DNA of 6,405 bases from Limisphaerales bacterium (GTDB lineage: Bacteria; Verrucomicrobiota; Verrucomicrobiae; Limisphaerales; UBA11358), in assembly GCA_003152145.1 (NCBI GenBank), contig PLZL01000446.1, positions 4,935 through 11,339 on the forward strand, read 5' to 3'. Below, one piece after another: positions 1-6,080 of this stretch. The notes under the pieces are model-generated. The model worked only from the letters and a program-made list of their open reading frames with translations. It did not search any database and was not told the DNA's origin. A program made the position numbers and the translations under genes. The stretch's first letter is position 1; each line of letters starts with the position of its first letter.

Positions 1-534
1 ATCGAAATGGGCCGATACCTCTTTGATTTCACCCCCGTTGGCGGCCGACGCGGTGGTGGTGGCGAAGCCGCTCCCAATGCGGCAACAACGCCGGCCGCGA
101 CAACAGCGCCGACAGCGGCAACAGCAGCGGCAGGCGGCGCCGGACGTGGAGACGCGATATCATTGTCCTTCCTCGACACCCCCTTCGTGCTCATCATCAA
201 CACCGCGCCAGACGAGTATTACTTTGCAGCCAACGGCTCGTTCCCGTTCCGCGTCTCTCCCAACAACATCCCCGGCGCAAACATCGCTGCCGCCGCCACC
301 ATCGATCGCGGAGCGTTCAAGAATGGCCTATGGGTCACCCAACGCCGGCTCAACGGCGATGACATCATGAGGGGCGGTTACGACGTCTCCGCCGCCGCCA
401 ACAACAACCAAGCCGGCACCGTGATTCCGCTTGGACCCCAAGGCAGACGCGGCGGAAGAGGCGTCGCCGCCGCAGGTGAAACACCCGCGCCGCCGCCGAC
501 GGTGATGCGTATTGAGTTCTATCACTATCGCTGA
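1..534 (+). CDS. GH35 beta-galactosidase-like protein, C-terminal DUF5597 region (5' end outside window)
   Basis: The frame is open from base 1 to TGA at 532-534. The ATG at 7 is probably internal, so this is the last 177 residues of a larger protein. What I see: a beta-rich segment (FLDTPFVLIINTAPDEYYFA), then NGLWVTQRRLNGDDIM, and a terminal RIEFYHYR. The pattern 'DE-Y..A' followed by 'I..G.F.NG.WV..RRLNGD' and an end like 'R..LYRY' is what I know from DUF5597, the C-terminal domain of many GH35 beta-galactosidases. By family knowledge the full enzyme would hydrolyse terminal beta-galactosides and is often exported; the catalytic domain lies upstream and is not visible. Oddities: a 34-residue Gly/Ala/Thr-rich stretch near the start and a Gly/Arg/Ala/Pro-rich stretch just before the last strand interrupt the domain. 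The gene converges on the DUF2950 gene. Family assignment from memory of motifs, fairly confident; substrate unknown. Confidence 0.68.
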   Translation: MEMGRYLFDFTPVGGRRGGGGEAAPNAATTPAATTAPTAATAAAGGAGRGDAISLSFLDTPFVLIINTAPDEYYFAANGSFPFRVSPNNIPGANIAAAATIDRGAFKNGLWVTQRRLNGDDIMRGGYDVSAAANNNQAGTVIPLGPQGRRGGRGVAAAGETPAPPPTVMRIEFYHYR

Positions 535-1034
535 GACGATTCTCCTAGTGGGACGGACATTCGTGTCCGTCCCACCGGACCCCAATCCATTGCTCGGCCT
601 ACGTGATCCCGAGAGAATCATTGTGCCTGCTGAACAAGATTTGTGCCCCGTGCAAAGAAACGTGAACACGCCAAGAAGGGGCGCTATCAAGGAATTCATT
701 CCCGGCGAGGCTTCCACTATTTCTCAGTATTGATTTGCTTGAGCTTTTGCTGGAGGTGGAAAATCAAATATTGAACACCAGAGTTATTCTAGTTGTGTGT
801 GGAAATTGACAAATGGCAATTCTTCCTATGAGAATTAAGAAATCGAGAATAAATAATTTTCCAGCAGTGTCAGCATCCCTTGCGTAGACGTGGGATTTCA
901 CGGAAGTGTTCACAATTTTTATTTGAGCCGAGCGCGCTGGGAATGCGCAGGGCGAGAAATAACGGAAGGCTTTTTGTGGCAGATCACATTCTAAAACATT
1001 ACCTCCTGCAACCAGCCTGTCGTCCATTCAAATT
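535..1034. other. Non-coding region between convergent genes
   Basis: Five hundred bases lie between the GH35-like stop and the DUF2950 stop. I find no convincing gene: the short open frames (for example 512-733 plus, 764-1027 minus) have no recognisable domain, no initiation signal and coding-atypical composition. The left part holds the 548-575 hairpin. Bases from about 720 to 900 are visibly richer in A+T than the genes on either side. Weak inverted repeats occur (730-736 with 761-767; 819-824 with 832-837), but none is followed by a T-tract, so I do not call a rho-independent terminator. Confidence 0.6.
548..575. repeat. Perfect 12-bp hairpin with TTCG loop, possible dispersed repeat
   Basis: The arm GTGGGACGGACA (548-559) is exactly complementary to TGTCCGTCCCAC (564-575), leaving the four-base loop TTCG (560-563). 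It starts 13 bases after the GH35-like stop codon. There is no U-run downstream, so it is not a textbook intrinsic terminator; it may stabilise the 3' end of the mRNA or act as a REP-like dispersed element. The 'ACGGACATTCGTGTCCGT' core resembles palindromes I recall between genes of Verrucomicrobiota and relatives; that is memory, not a search. Confidence 0.75.
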
Positions 1035-2015
1035 TTACTGTGCCGGAGTCCAGGTGTCGTCCGGGTCATAAGTCGTGATGGCCTGGGCGAGTTTTGCGGT
1101 CTTAGGTCCGAAATTCTTCTGATAGACCTTGCCTTGCTGATTGACAATGAACGTCATCACACCCGTGTTGCCCCATTCGGCCGGCCAGGCGACGAGGGCA
1201 AATCCGGCAATCATGCGACCGTTGATGATGTAATTATACTTGCCACCCGGCGCGTGTTTTCCCTGACGGGTCAGGATTTTAAAATAATAGCCGTGATAAG
1301 GCGCCTGCTCGTCATTCAGCATTTTTGCGGTGCGGTGATAACCTTCCACGCGGGCCTGTGCAACGAACGGTCCCAACGGACTCAACTCCCCGCCTGAATT
1401 CGTCGGCCAGAAAAGGCCGTCGTGCGTGCCGGGCGTGCTGCGTAGGAACTGCGCGTAGGCGAGCACCCCGTCCCCCATGCGATCCTCGCTGGCATATTCG
1501 CGCTGCGCCTCCACATACGCGTTGCAGACATCAATCGCGCCCAGTTCGTCCCTGCCGACGCGGCGGTTGAGAATCTCCTGCCTGCCTGCTGCGGTGTCGA
1601 AGAACCATTGCCCGTCCTGTTTCACCAGCGGAATGGGAAACGGCCAGCCGTTCGCGCCAATCTCCAGCGTGACATTGGATTCGGAGTTGGTGACCAGTTG
1701 CGTTCTTTCAGTCAGATGTTGGATGAACATCTTGAATCCTTCGGTTGCTTGGACGGCATCGGGCGAAATCAATTCATGTCCTGTCGGCCCAAAAATCGAA
1801 TGCAGGGCATCCGTATCATGATTCGTGGCCGCCGCTACAAGGGCATTGACGGCGTCCTGCGGCGAAGCGAAGGTCTGTTCATCCGCAGCCGACGCACACA
1901 CCGGCAATGCTAGCGTCAGGAGGGCCAGGCCGGAGCCGGACGCGAGGAACTTAATCCGGTGCCACAATGAACTACGATCCGGTTTCATCAGCGGCAATGT
2001 TTGTGTGCGAATCAT
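1035..2015 (-). CDS. DUF2950 family exported protein
   Basis: A secreted or periplasmic protein of unknown function, 326 residues from the ATG at 2013-2015. The N-terminus carries a positive stretch, a hydrophobic core (GLALLTLALPV) and a signal-peptidase I-like ASA|AD site. The mature start 'FASPQDAVNALVAAATNHDTDALHSI' suggests an NTF2-like helical opening. The C-terminal half has the strong family signature: YHGYYFKILTRQG, YNYIINGRMIAGFALVAWPA, GVMTFIVNQQGKVYQK and a final 'YDPDDTW'. Length fits the family. Start choice: the frame stays open back to 2246, but that overlaps the DUF3300 gene and gives no signal peptide. A second ATG at 1986-1988 gives a more typical 34-residue signal and is nearly as good; neither has a Shine-Dalgarno. 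It lies 13 bases after the DUF3300 stop, so translational coupling in one operon is likely. The DUF3300-DUF2950 pairing is familiar to me; the biochemical role is not known. Confidence 0.88.
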   Translation of the reverse strand: MIRTQTLPLMKPDRSSLWHRIKFLASGSGLALLTLALPVCASAADEQTFASPQDAVNALVAAATNHDTDALHSIFGPTGHELISPDAVQATEGFKMFIQHLTERTQLVTNSESNVTLEIGANGWPFPIPLVKQDGQWFFDTAAGRQEILNRRVGRDELGAIDVCNAYVEAQREYASEDRMGDGVLAYAQFLRSTPGTHDGLFWPTNSGGELSPLGPFVAQARVEGYHRTAKMLNDEQAPYHGYYFKILTRQGKHAPGGKYNYIINGRMIAGFALVAWPAEWGNTGVMTFIVNQQGKVYQKNFGPKTAKLAQAITTYDPDDTWTPAQ

Positions 2016-2028
2016 TTGGTTGAAAGTT

Positions 2029-3183
2029 TCAATGCCTTGGCTGGGAACCTGAACTGTGACCGCCCCCGCCGTCGGAGGGCGCCGCCGGTCGTGAAACCGG
2101 CGCAGAATGGGTGGCCGGTGCTGAATGAGTTGCCGTTTGCATGCTCTGCTGGCCGCGGTTGCTGTAGGTTCTTGTGTCGTGCGAACTCTGGATGCCAATG
2201 AACGCGCCGTTCGATTCCGGCCGGTTGACGGGTTGGGCATGTTCAACGGGAGTTGGTGTGGATCGGGCGACGGGCATCGAAGAATGGGCTGCCGGCGCTC
2301 CCGGCCTGATCATCGGGGTCGGTGTCCGTCGTGGTGCTGCTGAATCCCCTATGGACCGGCTTACTGTGGCAACCACGACTGGGTTATTGGGAACGCCCCA
2401 GCCCCGGTCGCCACGATTCACCACGACTGCGCGCGGATTATTCGCAGGACGCCAGACCGTCGCGTGACCCGTGTCACGCTGACGCGGAGGCTGATGCCAC
2501 CAATTGGCCGGACGCGGATGGTCGCGGTTCCAAACAATGATATTGTGGTGACCCCAGTCAAAATCGCAATCCAGCCACGCGCCAACCGCAAAGCCGATGC
2601 CAAAGCTGATAAAAGGCCCGCCACCCGCGGCTTGATAATAAACCTGATCCGGCTGATAAACCGGCACGTAAATCACCTGCGGGTCAACCGGAACAATCTC
2701 AATGTCGCTGCCGTCATTAATCACCTGTTGCTGCGGCGTGGATTGCAGGTTGCCGAAATTGGAAGCCCCCTGGCGCAGCCGTTGGATGGAATCCATCACG
2801 TCCTGCTGTTGATTGAGAAACGCCTGTCCCAATTCAGTCGTCCAGTCCAGGTTCTGGTCCATCCATTGCAACACACTCGGGTATCGGGCAAGCGCCTGGA
2901 CGCTGGGATCCCACGGCTGCTGGTCAATCTGGTTGGGGTCGCCGCCGCCGCTGACATAACGGTCTGCCATTACAATTTGCGTGGGCAAAGTGGACGCCGG
3001 CAGAATTTGGGCAATCAACGGATCGGGATAAAGTGCAATTGGACCCAGTAACTGGTCGAGCTGCTGGTAGGCAAGCGGCTGATAGGCGGGCATCGGGGGC
3101 GGAACCGCCATTTGTGCCCGCACAGATATGGCTGTGCCGGTGACCACACACAGTAAAACAGCGATGTTAAACAATGACTTCAT
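2029..3183 (-). CDS. DUF3300 family exported protein
   Basis: A secreted or envelope protein of unknown function, 384 residues from the ATG at 3181-3183. The signal peptide (MKSLFNIAVLLCVVTGTAIS, then VRA|Q) has no lipobox cysteine. The conserved N-terminal block is clear: 'LDQLLGPIALYPDPLIAQIL', then 'QIVMADRYV', 'WDPSVQALARYPSVLQWMDQ' and 'LGQAFLNQQQDVMDSIQRLR'. The next block has 'VIYVPVYQPDQVYY' and a Trp/His/Asp-rich stretch (DFDWGHHNIIVW, ANWWHQPP). The last 120 or so residues are Pro/Ser/Thr/His-rich and probably disordered, with a repeated THSAP unit and a Gly/Ser/His tail. A TTG at 3202-3204 would add seven residues but spoils the signal peptide. It is the first gene of a probable two-gene operon with DUF2950 and is divergent from the RND gene. 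The histidine clusters allow a metal-binding guess, but nothing proves it. Confidence 0.9.
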   Translation of the reverse strand: MKSLFNIAVLLCVVTGTAISVRAQMAVPPPMPAYQPLAYQQLDQLLGPIALYPDPLIAQILPASTLPTQIVMADRYVSGGGDPNQIDQQPWDPSVQALARYPSVLQWMDQNLDWTTELGQAFLNQQQDVMDSIQRLRQGASNFGNLQSTPQQQVINDGSDIEIVPVDPQVIYVPVYQPDQVYYQAAGGGPFISFGIGFAVGAWLDCDFDWGHHNIIVWNRDHPRPANWWHQPPRQRDTGHATVWRPANNPRAVVVNRGDRGWGVPNNPVVVATVSRSIGDSAAPRRTPTPMIRPGAPAAHSSMPVARSTPTPVEHAQPVNRPESNGAFIGIQSSHDTRTYSNRGQQSMQTATHSAPATHSAPVSRPAAPSDGGGGHSSGSQPRH

Positions 3184-3210
3184 CGGGTAACTGGTAAAAT
3201 TCAATTATCG

Positions 3211-3270
3211 TTACATCAGACGCGATCACAGTCTGACAGATTACATCAAAATCAAAATACAATTTGATGT
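3211..3270. promoter_or_regulatory. Cluster of operator-like repeats upstream of DUF3300
   Basis: TTACATCA occurs twice in direct orientation (3211-3218 and 3241-3248, 30 bp apart, close to three helical turns). The second copy overlaps an inverted repeat, ACATCAAA (3243-3250) and TTTGATGT (3263-3270), whose half-sites are 20 bp apart, about two turns. Between them TCAGAC (3216-3221) faces GTCTGA (3231-3236). The cluster sits 28-87 bases before the DUF3300 ATG, where a leftward promoter or its operator would be. No regulator can be named. Confidence 0.4.
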
Positions 3271-3460
3271 GCCGTTTGCATGCTTGCCAACAATTCTCGT
3301 TAGAGGCGCGATCGTAGCTTGGTTGTATGCTTTGTGATTGGCAAAACGTTCCTCCGGCTTCAAGCCCGTCTTGCCGACATGAACGCACGATAGACAAAGA
3401 ATGACCGAAAACATAAACTCAACCATGTCCCAGGACCAACTCATGGGCTGTCATAGAAAA

Positions 3461-3481
3461 GCGAACCCGGTCACAGTTCGC
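3461..3481. promoter_or_regulatory. Inverted repeat over the RND promoter -35 box
   Basis: GCGAAC (3461-3466) and GTTCGC (3476-3481) form a 6-9-6 inverted repeat, 15 bp between half-site starts. It spans the predicted -35 hexamer (3470-3475), the position expected of a repressor operator. A MarR-type repressor of the adjacent pump is an obvious candidate, but that is inference. Confidence 0.35.
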
Positions 3482-3498
3482 CAAATGGAATTTATAAT
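3470..3498 (+). promoter_or_regulatory. Predicted sigma70-like promoter for the RND gene
   Basis: A perfect TATAAT -10 box (3493-3498) lies 17 bp after GTCACA (3470-3475), which matches four of six positions of TTGACA. Transcription would begin near 3505, giving a leader of about 19 bases before the ATG at 3524. The bases just before that ATG are pyrimidine-rich (CCCTCCT), so there is no Shine-Dalgarno. Confidence 0.5.
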
Positions 3499-3523
3499 TC
3501 AATAAAAGATTCAAGACCCTCCT

Positions 3524-4123
3524 ATGTGGATTGTCCTTCTAGCTCTGCGCCGGCCCTACACCTTTGTCGTGGCCGCGTTGCTGCTTGTCATATTGACGCC
3601 GCTTATTTTGCTGCGCACGCCCACGGATATTTTCCCGGCCATCAACATTCCGGTCGTCAGCATCATCTGGCAATACACCGGTCTCGACGCCAAGGAAATG
3701 GAGCAGCGCATCACCTTCACTCACGAGCGCGCGTTGACCGTGACCGTCAACAACATCGAGCACATCGAATCCACTTCTTACAATGGCATCGGCATCATCA
3801 AAGTTTTTCTTCAGCCGAAAGCTTCCGTGGATTCCGCCGTGGCGCAAATTACTGCGGTCGCCCAAACGGTATTGAAACAAATGCCGCCGGGTATGACGCC
3901 GCCGTTGATCATTCAATACAACGCCTCGACGGTGCCGATTTTGCAATACAGCTTCAGCAGTCCGAAAATGTCGGAACAGGCATTGTTCGACGCGACGGCC
4001 AATCAAGTGCGCGTCGGTCTTGCGAACGTGCCCGACGCGATGATTCCATTTCCCTACGGTGGCAAGCAACGCGTCATTTCGGTGGATTTGAGTCTGCCTG
4101 CCCTCAAGGCCAAAAACATTTAG
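3524..4123 (+). pseudogene. RND efflux permease (AcrB/MexB-type), N-terminal fragment ending at premature TAG
   Basis: 199 residues: the start of an inner-membrane proton-driven efflux permease that would work with a periplasmic adaptor and outer-membrane channel. The start 'MWIVLLALRRPYTFVVAALL' is the usual beginning of this subfamily, which fixes the ATG at 3524. TM1 is residues 11-31; then come 'TPTDIFPAINIPVVSIIWQY' and porter-domain sequence (GLDAKEMEQRI, ITAVAQTVLKQMPPGMTPP, LQYSFSS). The frame ends at TAG (4121-4123) inside 'ALKAKNI-stop-AADVVNALNAQN', a conserved stretch that homologues read straight through. The downstream sequence continues in the same frame without any indel, so this is a point nonsense change (for example TCG or CAG to TAG) or a base-call error. 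As written, the fragment has only one membrane span and cannot pump. No adaptor gene is nearby. Confidence 0.85.
4121..4123 (+). other. In-frame amber stop interrupting the RND gene
   Basis: Codon 200 of the RND frame is TAG. Flanking residues on both sides belong to one continuous RND alignment in one frame. The first possible restart in frame is GTG at 4214, which has no ribosome binding site. No selenocysteine- or pyrrolysine-type context is expected in this family, so a mutation or sequencing error is the simplest reading. Confidence 0.85.
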
Positions 4124-5881
4124 GCTGCAGATGTCGTCAACGCCCTCAACGCCCAGAACCTCGTTCTGCCCAGCGGCACTGCCAAAATCGGCCCGACCGA
4201 ATTTGACGTTGCGGTGGATTCCAACGCCCGGTTGATTGATGACTTGAATCATTTGCCGATTAAAATTGTCAACGGCGCGACCATTTATTTGAACGACGTC
4301 GCGCAAGTCCACGACGGCTACACACCGCAACAAAATGCTGTCCGTCAGGACGGCGTGCGCGGCACGTTGTTGACGATCATGAAAGCAGGCAACGCCTCGA
4401 CACTCGACGTGGTGAGCAGGGTCAGGGCGGCTTTGCCGCGCGCGATGGCATCCGCGCCGCCGGACTTGCAGGTGAAGGAATTTGCCGATCAATCCCTCTT
4501 TGTGCGCGCGGCCATCGGCGGCGTTTTGAAGGAAGGCGTCATTGCCGCATCGCTCACGGCTCTCATGATTTTGCTGTTTCTCGGCTCATGGCGCAGCACG
4601 TTCATCATTGCGTTGTCCATTCCGCTGGCCGTGCTTTGCTCCATCACAGCTTTGAGCGCGCTGGGTGAAACCATCAATTTGATGACGCTGGGTGGTCTGG
4701 CGCTGGCGGTGGGAATTCTGGTGGACGACGCGACCGTCACCCTCGAAAACATTCACCGGCACATGGCTTTGGGGCAACCTTTGGAAGACGCGGTCATCAA
4801 AGGCTCGCGGGAAATTGTGCTGCCGGCGCTCGTCTCCGCGTTGTCCATTTGCATCGTGTTTGTGCCGATGTTTTTTCTGACCGGCGTCGCGCGTTATTTG
4901 TTTGTGCCTCTGGCGGAAGCCGTGGTATTTGCGATTCTGGCCAGTTACCTCCTTTCGCGAACGCTCGTGCCGACGCTGGTGATGTGGCTTTACCGCGATG
5001 TCAAATTGCACGGCGAGCACATTGACGAATCCAATGTTCCATTCTGGATTTTGCCGTTCATCCGTTTCCAACGCGCTTTTGAAAACGGCTTTGATCGTTT
5101 CCGCAACGGTTATCGCGCCCTGCTCGCGAGCTGTTTTGAACACCGCAAACCCTTTGCTGTTTTCTTTCTCGCGTTTTGTGTCGGCTCATGGCTGTTCCTG
5201 GAAACGCTCGGCCAGAACTTTTTCCCCAGCGTGGACACCGGGCAGTTCTTATTGCACCTGCGCGCGCCCACCGGCACGCGCATCGAGGAAACGGAGCGGC
5301 TCGCCGGCCAGTTCAACAGCGTCATCCGGAGTGAAATTCCATCGGGTGAGCTTGGCGGCATTCTCGACAACATCGGCATTCCCAATTCCTCGATCAATTT
5401 GAGTTACAATACCAGCGGCGTCATCGGCACCGGCGACGCAGACATTTTGGTTTCGCTCAAACGCGGCCACGCGCCCACGATGAATTACGTGCGGCGGTTG
5501 CGCGCGCGTTTGAGCCGTGAATTTCCGGGCATGATGATTTATTTCTTGCCGGCGGACATTGTGAGCCAGACGCTCAACTTCAGCCTGCCCGCGCCGTTCG
5601 ACGTGCAAATCGTTGGCCGCGACCAGGTCAAAAACCGCGAACTAGCCGAGCGGTTGCAGATTTTGCATCACAGCGCGGTCGGGTTGGCCAACCGGCTGGT
5701 CTTAGAACGTTATGCGCGGCGTGTGCCAAGCCAAAAAGATCGCCGCCAAGTTTTTCTTGCCCTCACAACGCGTGGCGAAATCGTTCTCGAAAAACTTTCC
5801 GCCGTTCACCGGGAACAACTGCAACGTGTAGGGCCGCAGATCATTCAACTATTGAGGGGGTTACGGGGAAATAATTCGTAA
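4124..5881 (+). pseudogene. RND efflux permease middle part fused in frame to a MarR-family C-terminus
   Basis: The RND frame resumes after the TAG and runs 585 codons to TAA at 5879-5881; the first in-frame start is GTG 4214. Numbering from the original ATG: porter/docking sequence to about 320, TM2 338-354, TM3 358-380, then TM4 with GILVDDATVTLEN (Asp401-Asp402, the proton-relay pair), TM5-TM6 (LPALVSALSICIVFVPMFFL; FAILASYLLS), TM7 (FAVFFLAFCVGSWLFLE), and the second periplasmic domain beginning 'FFPSVDTGQFLLHLRAPTGT'. RND similarity ends near 'FDVQIVGRDQVKNRELAERL' (about residue 706). TM8-TM12, roughly the last 320-340 residues of a ~1040-residue pump, are missing and replaced by about 75 residues of a MarR regulator. 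Even without the TAG this protein could not pump. Either a deletion joined the pump to a downstream marR gene, or the assembly is chimeric. Confidence 0.82.
5642..5881 (+). pseudogene. MarR-family regulator, C-terminal remnant
   Basis: From about 5642 the protein reads LAERLQILHHSAVGLANRLV, then ARRVPSQKDRRQVFLALTTR, GEIVLEKLSAVHREQL and a Leu-rich end before TAA. This is the second half of a MarR winged-helix repressor: recognition helix (HHSAVGLANRL), wing with the family's hallmark 'DRR.V...LT..G' and the C-terminal dimerisation helix. The N-terminal dimerisation helix and the first part of the HTH, about 60 residues, are absent, and the sequence is joined upstream to RND coding sequence. 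MarR proteins commonly repress neighbouring efflux genes and release DNA on binding phenolic or drug-like ligands. This remnant alone could not form the normal dimer. Assignment is by motif memory; the DRR wing makes me fairly sure. Confidence 0.83.
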
Positions 5882-6080
5882 ACCGTTCGCCTAAACTGGT
5901 TACCAAAGTTCAAAGAAACGATTTCTGCTGCCAGACTTGCGGAATTTCTAGCGCTTCGTCCGACCGTTGCCTCTTTGAGAAGGTTTGCAACTCGTTGACT
6001 GAAAGCAAAATGTAATCACAAGTTCATACAAATGAACCCGATAAAGTCAGTGCCGTTCGTTGCCTTTTTGCGACAGGGTT

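Larger units (their letters stand above)
3184..3523. promoter_or_regulatory. Divergent control region between DUF3300 and the RND gene
   Basis: No gene is visible in these 340 bases; the short minus-strand frames here lack family features. The region must hold the leftward promoter for DUF3300-DUF2950 and the rightward promoter for the RND gene. I see inverted repeats clustered near the DUF3300 start and one over the predicted rightward -35 box (separate entries). I could not pick a convincing leftward promoter: the best -10 on that strand (TGTAAT, about 60 bases before the start) has no good -35 partner. Confidence 0.6.

Noticed and set aside
512..733. 73-residue plus-strand frame after the GH35-like gene
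   Set aside because: It overlaps the GH35 3' end, runs through the hairpin repeat and shows no recognisable domain or start signal.
730..767. Inverted repeat TTGATTT...AAATCAA as a terminator
   Set aside because: Only 7 bp with a 24-base loop and no T-tract.
1035..2246. DUF2950 frame extended back to an ATG at 2244-2246 (403 residues)
   Set aside because: The extra 77 residues overlap the DUF3300 3' end, are Arg/Pro-rich shadow sequence, and would bury the signal peptide.
2464..3051. 195-residue plus-strand frame opposite DUF3300
   Set aside because: Shadow of a clear DUF3300 gene; no domain seen.
3539..4492. 317-residue minus-strand frame opposite the RND gene
   Set aside because: It is antisense to well-conserved RND coding sequence and is rich in Arg/His/Asp, typical of a shadow frame.
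5995..6030. TTGACT (5995-6000) as a promoter for the HTH gene
   Set aside because: No acceptable -10 box at 16-18 bp; TGTAAT at 6011 is too close.
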